Below are positions 1-8,640 of a DNA stretch of 64,000 nucleotides, in pieces. The notes under the pieces are model-generated. The model saw only the letters and a list, made by a program, of their open reading frames with translations, searched no databases and was not told where the DNA came from. The DNA is taken from the NCBI RefSeq assembly GCF_021390935.1, contig NZ_JAJPUI010000015.1, forward strand, positions 1-64,000. Direction: 5' to 3'. Position numbers and translations under genes: made by a program. How positions within the stretch are numbered: the first letter of the stretch is position 1; every line of letters starts with the position of its first letter. This DNA is from Streptomyces sp. CC228A. Its GTDB lineage: Bacteria; Actinomycetota; Actinomycetes; Streptomycetales; Streptomycetaceae.

Positions 1-576
1 ACCGCCAAGGGCAGGGCATCCGGGCCGCGTTGCGGCCCGGGGCCGGCCTCCGGCCGACCGGTGGCCTCCGCTGCGCTCCAGCCACCCACCATCCCACCGC
101 CTGACCCCACGTCACCCGCCGTACTACGAGGCGCGCCACGCTCCGCGCGGCCCACCCACGGGCCTGCGGCCCGAGCAGCAGCAAGAGGAGGGGGGTGACA
201 GGCAGTCGGGCGGGTGACGGGAACGCGGGGGCCGGCCACTCCCGGAGAGGGCGGGGACTGAGGGAGCATCAAGGCCCTGGATTCGCTTGCAATAAGGCGA
301 GACTAGCAGCTTTCGGCCACGTTAGAGGGAATCTCGGGATTCTGCGTGCTTCATTTTTGAAGCCGAGATAAGCTATGGACTCAGAGCACACCACCCCGGA
401 CCCCTCCGGAGCGATATCGAGATCCATCCCCCGGCCTTGCCGGTGCACTGGTGAGGCAGAGCACCGAGCCGATCGCATCCGTCCAACCGTAGCCCTCAAG
501 GCTCCTCTACGTGCAGGTTTCCCGTTTCCCGCCGCTCGAATCAACCGGGCAGCACCCCAGGAGAAGGCAGGCGAAT
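1..576. repeat. Non-coding end region with a run of short GC hairpins
   Basis: No convincing gene lies before 577. Bases 21-173 hold closely spaced perfect inverted repeats with tiny loops: CGGGCCGC/GCGGCCCG with a 3-base loop (21-39), GGCCGG/CCGGCC with a 3-base loop (41-55), GTGGC/GCCAC (61-85), GCGCG/CGCGC (131-148) and CGGGCC/GGCCCG with a 3-base loop (159-173). Such packing of hairpins with three-base loops is seen in telomeric and subtelomeric DNA of Streptomyces linear replicons, but also in ordinary intergenic regions. From about 280 to 576 the DNA is less GC rich and probably carries the promoter of the helicase gene. Confidence 0.45.
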
Positions 577-3102
577 ATGTCGAGCACAGACCGCGTTGAC
601 CAGCGCGAGGCAGCCCAGCGAGAAGCCATTGACGCGGTCGTGCGCGCCCTCGAATTGCCTGCAAGATCACTTGTGCCCGAACGAGGGCTTCGAACGCAGG
701 TGATCATGGCGACCGGGTCCGGGAAGACTCGGGTGGCTGTCCGCAGCGCGGAGGAGCTCCACGCGGGCCGTGTGCTGGTGCTCGTGCCCTCGCTGGACCT
801 GCTCGCCCAGACCGAGGCCGCGTGGCGCGAGGGAGGCCGCCGGGGGCCGATGATCGGGGTTTCCTCGCTGCGGGGTGAGGAGGTGTCCTTCCCCAACACC
901 ACGGACGTGGACGAGCTGGTGGAGTGGACGCGGGGCCTGGACAAGGTGACGGTGTACGCCACGTACGCCAGTCTCGGTCTGGGCACGCTGGAGCGGGCGC
1001 ACGCCGGGGGCCTCGCGGCTTGGGACCTGATCGTCGTGGACGAAGCCCACCGGGTTTCGGGCCGGATCGGGAAGCCGTGGGCGGTCGTCCACGACAACCA
1101 GAAGATCCCGTCCCTGCGCCGCCTCTACATGACGGCCACGCCCCGGCTGTGGCAGCTCGGGGACGAGGACGCGGCCGGCGCACCCGGCGAGCTGGTCGCA
1201 AGCATGGAAGACGACCCCGAGGGCCCCTTCGGCAGCAGGGCGTTCACTTTGACGCTCTCGGAGGCCATCGACCGGGGAATCTGTGCCCCCTACCAGGTCG
1301 TATGCGTGGACGTCACCGACACCGCGCTCCAGGCCGCGCAGCTCCTGGGCGCCGAAAGCCGGTCGGCAGAGGTCCGCGGGGCGCGGCTCGCCGCGCTGCA
1401 GACCGCCCTGGTGAAGGCGTCAGCGGAGGAGAACTTCCGGCGCACGCTCGTCTTCCACCACCAGATCCGCGAGGCCGAAGCGTTCGCGGCCGGCCTCCCG
1501 GACGTCGCCGCGCAGCTGCACGCATCCGACCCCGAGCTGTACCCGAAGACGATCTGGGCGGACTGGCTGTGCGGCGACCACAAGCCGGGCCACCGCCGTC
1601 GGCTGCTGGGCGAGTTCGCGGCCGGAATCGCCACGGACGGCACCGTCGTGGAGAAGTGCTTCCTGTGCTCGGTGAAGGTCCTGGGCGAGGGCGTCGACAC
1701 CAAAAACTGCGACTCCGTGTACTGGGCGGACGTACGCGGCTCCATGCCCGACCTCGTCCAGGCCGTGGGCCGGGCGCTGCGGATGCAGCCGGGCGAGGGC
1801 AAGGTGGCCTCGCTCGTGGTGCCGGTGCTGCTCGGGCCGGGCGAGACGGCGGACAACATGCTCACGAGCCGGGCGTTCGGCGGGCTGGCGAAGCTGCTGG
1901 AGGCGCTGCGGGCGCACGACGCGCGGATCGTGGAGAGCCTCGCGGAGCAGCAGGCCCCGAGCCGCTACAAGCCCGTCAGCAAGGACGAGAGCGGGAAGAG
2001 CACGGACGGGAGCGGCGAGGGCTCCGGAGGCGTCAGCGCCCCTGCCAAGGCGCTGCTGAGGTTCTCCACGCCCCGCGACCCGGCCGCCCTGGCCGCGTTC
2101 ATCAACCTGCGGGTCCTCAACCCGGAGCACGAGCACTGGCGGCGCGGCGTGGAGGCCGCCGTCATCTACGCCCGCGAGCACGGTGACCTCCGCGTGCCGT
2201 TCACGTTCCGGGTGCCCGCCGTCGACGACCAGGAGCAGGGGGAGGAAGGCGCGGTGTGGCCGGCCTCGCTCGCCGGGTTCCCGCTGGGGCAGTGGACCGC
2301 CGACGCGCGCAGGTTCTACGCCCGCGGCGACATGGACGAGGACCGCGTCGCGCAGCTGGAGAAGCTCGGCATGATCTGGAGCCACTTCGACGTCGCGTGG
2401 GAGGAGGGTCTGTCTGCCGCGCGCGGGTGGGCGGCCGAACACGGGCACCTCCTGGCCCCGCTGGACGCCACGTTCCAGGGGTACCGGGTGGGCATCTTCC
2501 TGAAGAACGCGCGGGCCGCCGCCCGGAAGGCTCAGGAGATCGAGCAGCGGCGTGCGGAGGGGCTGCCGGTGGAGTCGTCGGCCGGGGCGCTGTCGGACGA
2601 GCGGCGGGAGCAGCTGGAGGAGATCGACGCGTCCTGGTGCCCCTCGTGGCCGGTGACGTGGCAGCGGTGCTTCCACCTGGTGAGGATGCACCTGGACGCC
2701 GGTGAGGCGCTGCCCACCGAGACGGGCGACGTCGTGCGCCAGGGCGAGGATCTCGGGCGGTGGGTGCAGTCGGTCCGGCTCGGCTGGGACCAGCTCACGA
2801 CCGTGCAGCAGTGGATGTGCGAGCAGGTCCTCGGGATCGAGCCCGCCAGCGAGGACGAGAAGCCCAAGCGCCGTACGCAGGCCGACAAGTGGGCGATGAA
2901 CTACGAGGCCGCCCGCCAGTTCTACGAGCGCGAGGGACACCTCCAGGTCCCCAGGAAGCACGTCGAACGGATCGTCGGCGAGGACCAGGAGGAGCGGGAG
3001 CACAAGCTGGGAGCCTGGATCGGGAATCAGCGGAGCAGGGCGGCGACGCTGACGCCGGAGCGGATGGAGCTGCTGTCCGCCATCGGAATGCGCTGGTCGT
3101 GA
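577..3102 (+). CDS. DEAD/DEAH superfamily 2 helicase with C-terminal helicase-associated (HA) domains
   Basis: An 841-residue ATP-dependent nucleic-acid helicase or translocase. Visible motifs are Walker A ATGSGKT (residues 45-51), DEAH (about 155-158), TATPRL (about 186) and a motif VI-like VGRALRM (about 395-400), giving two RecA-like domains in the first 450 residues. The C-terminal half holds several HA-type repeats with the pattern Y/W..E(H/R)G.L..P, for example YAREHGDLRVP, WAAEHGHLLAP and FYEREGHLQVP. ATG 577 is chosen over the in-frame ATG 511 because GGAGAA lies just upstream and the protein begins naturally there. Helicases of this architecture occur on Streptomyces plasmids and near replicon ends (TtrA-like), where they are linked to conjugal transfer. 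That role is inference. The next gene overlaps its stop codon. Confidence 0.9.
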   Translation: MSSTDRVDQREAAQREAIDAVVRALELPARSLVPERGLRTQVIMATGSGKTRVAVRSAEELHAGRVLVLVPSLDLLAQTEAAWREGGRRGPMIGVSSLRGEEVSFPNTTDVDELVEWTRGLDKVTVYATYASLGLGTLERAHAGGLAAWDLIVVDEAHRVSGRIGKPWAVVHDNQKIPSLRRLYMTATPRLWQLGDEDAAGAPGELVASMEDDPEGPFGSRAFTLTLSEAIDRGICAPYQVVCVDVTDTALQAAQLLGAESRSAEVRGARLAALQTALVKASAEENFRRTLVFHHQIREAEAFAAGLPDVAAQLHASDPELYPKTIWADWLCGDHKPGHRRRLLGEFAAGIATDGTVVEKCFLCSVKVLGEGVDTKNCDSVYWADVRGSMPDLVQAVGRALRMQPGEGKVASLVVPVLLGPGETADNMLTSRAFGGLAKLLEALRAHDARIVESLAEQQAPSRYKPVSKDESGKSTDGSGEGSGGVSAPAKALLRFSTPRDPAALAAFINLRVLNPEHEHWRRGVEAAVIYAREHGDLRVPFTFRVPAVDDQEQGEEGAVWPASLAGFPLGQWTADARRFYARGDMDEDRVAQLEKLGMIWSHFDVAWEEGLSAARGWAAEHGHLLAPLDATFQGYRVGIFLKNARAAARKAQEIEQRRAEGLPVESSAGALSDERREQLEEIDASWCPSWPVTWQRCFHLVRMHLDAGEALPTETGDVVRQGEDLGRWVQSVRLGWDQLTTVQQWMCEQVLGIEPASEDEKPKRRTQADKWAMNYEAARQFYEREGHLQVPRKHVERIVGEDQEEREHKLGAWIGNQRSRAATLTPERMELLSAIGMRWS

Positions 3103-3398
3103 TGGGCGTCGTCGTCACCGCGGCCGCCGCGCTCACGGCCGGCTATCTGCTCGGGCGGCTGCGCCCGTGGCAGCGGCTGGGCGACTGGGCGGCCGATCAG
3201 GTCCGCTTCACCGGGGCGTGGGTCCGGGGCGGCGCGGGGCGTCAGGGCGTCGTCGTCCTGGTCCACGCCGTCACCGCGCCGCGCACCAGCTGGCGCATCA
3301 TGCGCGCCCCGGCCACCGAGACCCGAGCGCCGGTGCCCGTACGCGATCCGGACTGGGTCGCCAACCGCACCCGCACCGACCAGGGAGGCACCGCGTGA
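3102..3398 (+). CDS. Small membrane-anchored hypothetical protein
   Basis: 98 residues, starting at the ATG that overlaps the helicase TGA, so the two are translationally coupled. One N-terminal hydrophobic helix (about residues 2-18, VVVTAAAALTAGYLLG) is followed by a basic, arginine-rich tail; the protein probably sits in the membrane with a cytoplasmic tail. I do not recognise the family. Its stop overlaps the next start (GTGA), placing it in a three-gene operon with the helicase. Confidence 0.7.
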   Translation: MGVVVTAAAALTAGYLLGRLRPWQRLGDWAADQVRFTGAWVRGGAGRQGVVVLVHAVTAPRTSWRIMRAPATETRAPVPVRDPDWVANRTRTDQGGTA

Positions 3399-4145
3399 GC
3401 CCCGAGCAGCACGACGCCGACGCGTACGGCCAGGAGCTGGCCCGCATCAGCCACCACCAGCACGAGGCCACCGACGCGCGGTTCACGGTCTTCCAGGCCC
3501 TGGCCGCCGTCGGCATCGGACACGAGCAGGCCGACGACATCGTGGCGAAGCTGGAGGCCGGGGCGGTGGCCGGCGCCCACACCTGGATCTCCGAGAGCAG
3601 TCCCCCGCACGGGTCGGAGCAGCGGTTCGAGGACGGCTGGTTCGCCGGTGTCCGCCGCCTCCAGCGCCATGCTCCTCGCCCACTTCCAGCAGCCGCACTC
3701 CCCCGCCCCGGCAGAGGCCCTGGCGGAAGACCCGGCCCCGGCCGTGGAGCTGGACGCGAAGGACATCCTGGCGGCCGCGGAGCGCTTCCCGTGGGCCGTG
3801 GCCGCACCGGGCGAGCGGCACTGGCCGGACGGCGGTGACTTCCTGGACGTCGCCCTGAGCACGGTGCGCCCCGAGGAACGCGAGGGGTACATCGAGCGCC
3901 TGGAGGCGTTCGTGGAGCAGCACCGCGCCCGCCTGGAGGAGATGCTGCGCACGCACGGGCCGGGCAGCAAGCCCGCCTCGCACGGCCGGTACGCGCTGAT
4001 CGGACAGCCCGAGACCCTGGTCATCGTGGAGCGGATGGAGAGCGCCCCGTTCCTCCTGCGCGGCCAGTGGGAGAAGGAGCTGGAGACGGTCTTCCTGGAC
4101 GACCTCGAGTTCGTGTGGGGGCCGCGTATCCGCCTCAGCCGGTGA
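3395..4145 (+). pseudogene. Plasmid hypothetical gene with an apparent +1 frame break near 3648
   Basis: GTG 3395 opens a normal-looking frame (SPEQHDADAYGQELARIS and onward) that reads well to WFAGV at about 3650. It then becomes an Arg/Pro/Gly-rich out-of-frame sequence to a stop at 3838. The next frame, from 3648, looks like real protein (SAASSAMLLAHFQQPHS to EFVWGPRIRLSR) and ends at 4145. A single one-base shift at GCCGGTG would join them into one protein of about 250 residues. It could instead be a second gene starting at GTG 3648, but the first frame has no stop at the junction, which favours a frameshift or sequencing error. Family unknown. It is the third gene of the helicase operon. 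Confidence 0.55.
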
Positions 4146-4161
4146 GCAGCCGGGAAACAGC

Positions 4162-4198
4162 AGCAGGGCCGGGCAGGGTGATCCTGTCCGGCCCCGCT
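4162..4198 (+). terminator. Hairpin terminator after the helicase operon
   Basis: AGCAGGGCCGGGCAGG (4162-4177) pairs with CCTGTCCGGCCCCGCT (4183-4198) around a 5-base loop, with only minor mismatch. It lies 17 bases after the stop of the last gene in the operon, as expected for an intrinsic-type terminator in Streptomyces, which often lacks a T run. Confidence 0.7.
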
Positions 4199-4688
4199 GT
4201 CGTCTCGTCAGTGCCTGTGCCGAGAGGGGAAGTGCTACGGGGCTGCCTGCTGGCCAGGGAGGTAGACCATCACCCCACCGGTGATCGGCACGCACCGTGT
4301 ATCGGCCGGGAGCTGGACGAGGCACAGGTTCTCCGCCTGCCCCGCCATGCTGATGCGTTGAAGGCGCTCACGGCCGCTCTTCGTGCCCGATCGGGTGAAC
4401 AGTGCGTTCCAGTCCCCTCTACCCCCGTTATGTTTTCTGCGGCTCCGCAACGGGGCCGCTGGCCTCCGGGCCCGGCATGACTGTGTCCCCCTGTCGAAGG
4501 CATGACCTGGGGGGTGGTGTCACCGGGTCCGGGGGTGTTCGTCGGAGACGCTGATCAGAGGTCCGGCCACCGTCCGGTCCGGCGCAATGCCGGACAGTTC
4601 GCGGGCGGCAGGTCTGCATAACGTGGATGCGCGAGCACGACACCCGAGCCGAGGCCGGCACCGCCAACACCCCCTGGGAAGGGGCACG
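4199..4688. other. Gene-empty stretch before the IS110 transposase
   Basis: About 490 bases with no supported gene. A 71-codon minus-strand frame at 4235-4450 (ending MVYLPGQQAAP) has acceptable third-position GC but no clear ribosome-binding site and no family I know. The last 200 bases probably hold the left end of the IS110-type element, which carries no recognisable terminal inverted repeat. Confidence 0.4.
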
Positions 4689-5891
4689 ATGTTCGAGATC
4701 GAAGACGTGGGCGTGTTCCTGGGCCTGGACGTCGGCAAGAGTGCCCACCACGGTCATGGGCTCACCCCGGGCGGGAAGAAGGTCTTCGACAAACCGCTGC
4801 CCAACAGCGAGCCCAGGCTGCGGGCCGTCTTCGACAAGCTGCGCGACAAGTTCGGCACCGTCCTGGTGATCGTGGACCAGCCCGCCTCCATCGGCGCCCT
4901 GCCGCTGACCGTCGCCCGCGACGCCGGCTGCCAGGTCGCCTACCTGCCCGGACTCGCGATGCGCCGGATCGCCGACCTCTACCCGGGCGAGGCCAAGACC
5001 GACGCCAAAGACGCCGCCGTCATCGCGGACGCCGCACGGACTATGCCGCACACCCTGCGCTCGCTGGAACTGACCGACGAGATCACTGCCGAGCTCACCG
5101 TGCTCGTCGGCTTCGACCAGGACCTCGCCGCCGAGGCCACCCGCACCTCCAACCGGATACGCGGTCTGCTCACCCAGTTCCACCCCTCGCTGGAGCGCGT
5201 CCTGGGCCCGCGCCTGGACCACCAGGCCGTGACCTGGTTGCTGGAGCGCTACGGATCCCCGGCCGCCCTGCGCAAGGCAGGCCGCCGCAAGCTGGTCGAG
5301 GTCGTCCGGCCCCGGGCGCCGCGCATGGCCGAGCGGCTGGTCGACGACATCTTCACCGCACTCGACGAGCAGACCGTCGTCGTCCCGGGCACCGGCACCC
5401 TCGACGTGATCGTCCCGTCGCTGGCGAAGTCGCTGGCCGCCGTCCACGAACAACGCCGGGCCCTGGAAACCCGGATCGAGGCACTGCTGGAGGCTCACCC
5501 TCTTTCGAAGGTCCTGACCTCGATGCCTGGCATCGGTGTCAGGACCGCCGCCGTCCTCCTGGCCACCGTCGGCGACGGCAGCAGCTTCCCCACCGCAGCC
5601 CACCTCGCCTCCTACGCCGGCCTCGCCCCGGCAACCCGGCAGTCCGGCACGTCGATTCACGGCGAACACGCACCCCGAGGCGGCAACCGGCAACTGAAAC
5701 GAGCGATGTTCCTCTCCGCGTTCGCAGCCCTCCACGACCCCGACTCCCGCACCTACTACGACCGCTGCCGAGCCCGCGGCAAGACCCACACTCAAGCCCT
5801 CCTCCGCCTCGCCCGCCACCGCATCAGCGTCCTGTTCGCCATGCGCCGCGACGCAACCTTCTACGAGCCGAGGAACCCTCGACTCGCTTGA
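4689..5891 (+). CDS. IS110/IS116-family transposase
   Basis: A 400-residue DEDD transposase. The N-terminal RuvC-like domain contains GLDVGKS near residue 13, the conserved DAKDAAVIADAAR block near residue 111, and the C-terminal transposase_20 part contains SMPGIGVRTAAVLLATVGD and YAGLAPATRQSG. ATG 4689 is preceded by GGAAGGGG at a good distance, so it is preferred over the upstream in-frame ATG 4587. The element ends shortly before 5925, because an IS630 element begins at 5926. The gene looks intact. This IS abuts the remnant of a VirB4-like gene and probably took part in destroying it. Confidence 0.9.
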   Translation: MFEIEDVGVFLGLDVGKSAHHGHGLTPGGKKVFDKPLPNSEPRLRAVFDKLRDKFGTVLVIVDQPASIGALPLTVARDAGCQVAYLPGLAMRRIADLYPGEAKTDAKDAAVIADAARTMPHTLRSLELTDEITAELTVLVGFDQDLAAEATRTSNRIRGLLTQFHPSLERVLGPRLDHQAVTWLLERYGSPAALRKAGRRKLVEVVRPRAPRMAERLVDDIFTALDEQTVVVPGTGTLDVIVPSLAKSLAAVHEQRRALETRIEALLEAHPLSKVLTSMPGIGVRTAAVLLATVGDGSSFPTAAHLASYAGLAPATRQSGTSIHGEHAPRGGNRQLKRAMFLSAFAALHDPDSRTYYDRCRARGKTHTQALLRLARHRISVLFAMRRDATFYEPRNPRLA

Positions 5892-5925
5892 CGAAGGACA
5901 TAGAGGCACCCCCCGTGATCATCTA

Positions 5926-7031
5926 TTGATCAGAAACTCATGGGGTTCTCGTCCATGACGTAGCGGACGTGTGGGCCACCGAAGTAGCCGCGGACGATGT
6001 GCGGCTGACGCTGACGCCTGCGGAAGAAGCGGCGGGTTTCGGCAGCGAGTTCGGCCTGGTCGCGGGCCCGGTGCTGCTTGGGCAGGCTGTGCTTGAGGTC
6101 GGCGTTGACCAGCTCGTCGGGGTTCAGCTCGGGCGAGTACGGGGGCAGGAAGTGCAGCTCTACATCATCGGGGTGGGCGGCGAGCCAGTCGCGGACCTTC
6201 TTCGAGCGGTGCGCGGAGTGACCGTCGACCACGAGGTGGACCTTGTGGTCGAAGTGGCCGGCGAGCCGGCCCAGGAAGCGGCACATCACTTCGGCGGTGA
6301 AGGACTCGGTGAAGACCATGAAGTGCATCCGGCCCTTGGTGCTGATCGCCGACATCGCGTTCACGGAGAACCGGTTCCCGCTCCGCCGCACGACGGGCGT
6401 CTTCCCCTTCTCACCCCAGGTGCGGCCGGTGACCTGGTCGGATCGGATGCCGACCTGGTCGGCGAAGAGGATCTCGCCGCCGTCTTTCTTCGCCTGCACG
6501 CGGATCTTCGGCCAGGTCTCTTCATGCCAGCGCCGGACGGCCTCGGGGTCCTGCTCGACGGCCCGCTTGTCCGGGCGCTGGAAGGACAGCCCCCATCGCT
6601 TCAAATACTTGCCCACCCCCACCTCGGTCAGCCGCACCCGGTACAGCTTCGCGATCAGCTCGCCCACCAGCCGCCGTGTCCACAGCTGACCGGAAAGCCC
6701 CACGTCACACGGCCGGTGGTCCAGGACCGCCTGCCGCACCGCGGCCTGCTCGGCCTCCCCGAGCACCTGGTGCACACCGACCGGCTTACCCCGAGGACGC
6801 ATGACCAGGGCCTCCCGACCACCGGCCTGCCACTTCGCCCACCAGCCGTCGACCGCCTTCAGCGACACCCCGAACACTGCCGCCACGTCCTCGCGGTCCC
6901 GCCCCGCCATCAGAGCGGCCACCGCCCGCAGCCGCAGGGCCTCCTGCGCCGACGGCGACAGATGCCGCGCGTCCCCCACCAGATCGCTCACACCCACCCA
7001 ACGACCCAGAACCCAAACCGTTTCTGATCAA
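5926..7031. mobile_element. IS630-family element, copy 1, complete (1,106 bp)
   Basis: Terminal inverted repeats TTGATCAGAAAC (5926-5937) and GTTTCTGATCAA (7020-7031) are perfect over 12 bases and flanked on each side by TA (5924-5925 and 7032-7033), the target duplication typical of IS630. One transposase gene fills the element on the minus strand. A second copy, apparently identical but lacking its last 13 bp, lies at 18965-20057. Confidence 0.93.
5930..6997 (-). CDS. IS630-family transposase, copy 1
   Basis: 355 residues. An N-terminal HTH (about residues 20-60, VAALMAGRDREDVAAVFGVS) precedes an HTH_29-like region and a DDE superfamily endonuclease. Candidate catalytic residues lie in FADQVGIRSD, in VVDGHSAHRS and in the PPYSPELNPDE block. 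The C-terminus runs almost to the left terminal repeat. It is identical to the protein at 18969-20036, implying recent transposition or duplication. Confidence 0.93.
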   Translation of the reverse strand: MGVSDLVGDARHLSPSAQEALRLRAVAALMAGRDREDVAAVFGVSLKAVDGWWAKWQAGGREALVMRPRGKPVGVHQVLGEAEQAAVRQAVLDHRPCDVGLSGQLWTRRLVGELIAKLYRVRLTEVGVGKYLKRWGLSFQRPDKRAVEQDPEAVRRWHEETWPKIRVQAKKDGGEILFADQVGIRSDQVTGRTWGEKGKTPVVRRSGNRFSVNAMSAISTKGRMHFMVFTESFTAEVMCRFLGRLAGHFDHKVHLVVDGHSAHRSKKVRDWLAAHPDDVELHFLPPYSPELNPDELVNADLKHSLPKQHRARDQAELAAETRRFFRRRQRQPHIVRGYFGGPHVRYVMDENPMSF

Positions 7032-7032
7032 T

Positions 7033-7344
7033 AAGAACGGACGGTCCGTCATCCTGTCCGCCCGGGTCTATCGGGACGATACGTCGAAGTTCGTCCGAAT
7101 CAGCTCGGGGGGACGGACAGCCGAGGAAGAGGTTCTGCCTCTCCAGCCAGGGGAGTTCTCCTGGTCGACTCGGGTGGAGGTCAAGGTGCCGGTCGAGGAT
7201 CGATTCCAGCCAGTTCGGATGAGTGTCATGGCCGGGGGCCCTGAGTGGAAGAAGGGCACGCGGCTCGCTGCTCGCAGTATTGAGTTCCACTCGGACTACA
7301 CGGCCTTTGATGCCGACACCGGAGAACGTCTCAAGCAGGACTAG
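7033..7344 (+). pseudogene. 3' remnant of a VirB4-like gene, paralogue of the gene at 8637
   Basis: Reading from the IS630 border gives KNGRSVILSARVYRDD, then VRMSVMAGGPEWKKGTR and a stop at 7342-7344. This aligns with the last roughly 100 residues of the VirB4-like protein at 8637-10850 (KDGRSVFLSA, VRMSVMIGGPDWKPGTR). It has clearly diverged, so it is an older paralogue rather than a fresh duplicate. Its 5' part is absent; the IS110/IS630 pair lies where it should be. The IS630 target TA falls at the first codon of the fragment. Confidence 0.8.
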
Positions 7345-7466
7345 CAAGCGGCTTCCGCGGTCGCTTCGGCGAGGCACATAGACCTGGCACGTGCCGTCCC
7401 CGGCCCGCCACTGGGGCCCACCGTCACCACCACCGGCCCCGAGTCGGCCGACCGACCCTTCACCTC

Positions 7467-7529
7467 CTGGCCCCGGCCTCCACCCCTCTTTCCGCCTCCG
7501 GGCGGTGGTGGGGCGGAGGCCGGGGCCAG
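7467..7529. terminator. Long hairpin between the remnant and the transfer operon
   Basis: CTGGCCCCGGCCTCC (7467-7481) pairs perfectly with GGAGGCCGGGGCCAG (7515-7529), with a smaller hairpin (CCGCC/GGCGG) inside the loop. It may end transcription of the older gene copy or lie in the leader of the next operon, whose start is 38 bases downstream. Confidence 0.6.
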
Positions 7530-7566
7530 GTCCTTCCCCTGCCACCACGTGTTGAGAGGACCCTTC

Positions 7567-8640
7567 ATGTACTCCCTTGCTCCTGGCTACCGTGTGCCCG
7601 CTCTCCAGCGCGGGCTGAGCCCTGCCGAGACGCTGCTGACGAAGGTGAACGCGGGGGCAGGGGCTGCGGTGCTGGCTTCCGCGCTGCTGTCCCCGCCCCC
7701 GATGTGGACGTTCGGCGCGGTCGGCGCGGCGGCGGCGCTGCTGAACCTGGCGCCGGGGCCGCGGTCGGTCGCCCGGTGGGCGGCGGTCGGCTACCGCAGG
7801 CTGCGTGAGCGCACCGCGCCGGCCTCGATGTGCGCCCAGCCCGGAACGACCAGGACCTGGGCGGTGTACCCGCACCACGGCACCATGCAGGACGCGCTGC
7901 GCCGGGCCGCGTTCCATGACGCGTTCGGCCGTGCGCTGGTATTCGCGGGCGGCCAGGCGCGCACCGCCGGCATCCAGGTCCACGTCACCCACCACGCCAC
8001 CGTCGCCGGGTACACCACGCACACCCAGACCGTGTCCGTCCACCTGCCCAGGGGGCTGGTCGGGCAGCCGGAGCGGATCCTGGACACTCTGGAGGGCGAG
8101 TTCGCCGCCCTCGGCGCCCTCGCGCCGCTGACCCCGGAGCCGCCGCCCACGGTGGCGGAGCGGGGGCCCGGGTGGGTCGGCCTGGACGACGGCCGGTATG
8201 CCGCGACCGCGCGAATCACCGCGTGGCCCGACGAGGCGGACGGGGACCTGATGCCCACGCTGCTGCTGGGCCAGGACACCGACCGGTCGCTGGCGGTGCT
8301 GTACCGGCCGCTCCCGGCGGCGCAGTCCCGCCGGTCCGCGAAGTGGCAGATCGCGGCGTCGGAGGCCTTCACCACCGATCAGGTCAAGAAGGAGGCGCAG
8401 GCGGTCGCCGGTACCACCATGCGCGGGGCCCTGGTGGAGGGCGCCACCCTGGTCGACCTGGACGCCTACGTCACCGTGTGGGGCGACAGCCCCGGCGCCG
8501 TGACGGACGCGCGCTGGCAGGCCTCCCTCGCGGCCGACCGGCACCGCATCCACCTGGACTGGCTGGCCGGCCAGCAGCACCGCGCCCATGTGATGACCAC
8601 GCCCCACGGGGCCGCCACCAGGAAGGGGGCCATCCTGTGA
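7567..8640 (+). CDS. Conjugation-associated membrane protein (SCO6880-like)
   Basis: 357 residues. Two closely spaced hydrophobic helices (about residues 30-43 and 46-62) anchor the protein, followed by a soluble alpha/beta region of about 290 residues with no motif I can name. ATG 7567 is preceded by GAGAGGA. It overlaps by GTGA a VirB4-like ATPase gene. In actinobacterial mobile elements the VirB4-like gene is commonly preceded by a two-helix membrane protein of the SCO6880 type, and EccE of type VII secretion has a similar layout. The assignment rests on that context and on topology rather than on strong sequence recall. Confidence 0.6.
   Translation: MYSLAPGYRVPALQRGLSPAETLLTKVNAGAGAAVLASALLSPPPMWTFGAVGAAAALLNLAPGPRSVARWAAVGYRRLRERTAPASMCAQPGTTRTWAVYPHHGTMQDALRRAAFHDAFGRALVFAGGQARTAGIQVHVTHHATVAGYTTHTQTVSVHLPRGLVGQPERILDTLEGEFAALGALAPLTPEPPPTVAERGPGWVGLDDGRYAATARITAWPDEADGDLMPTLLLGQDTDRSLAVLYRPLPAAQSRRSAKWQIAASEAFTTDQVKKEAQAVAGTTMRGALVEGATLVDLDAYVTVWGDSPGAVTDARWQASLAADRHRIHLDWLAGQQHRAHVMTTPHGAATRKGAIL

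Noticed and set aside
1420..3003. Long minus-strand ORF antisense to the helicase
   Set aside because: It is a shadow of the GC-rich coding strand: low-complexity composition, no domain, and the plus-strand helicase is certain. The same applies to the long antisense frames at 8466-10484, 24796-27012 and 48255-50348.
4235..4450. Possible 71-codon minus-strand gene between the helicase operon and IS110
   Set aside because: Acceptable third-position GC in the last half, but no ribosome-binding site, no known family and a weak start.
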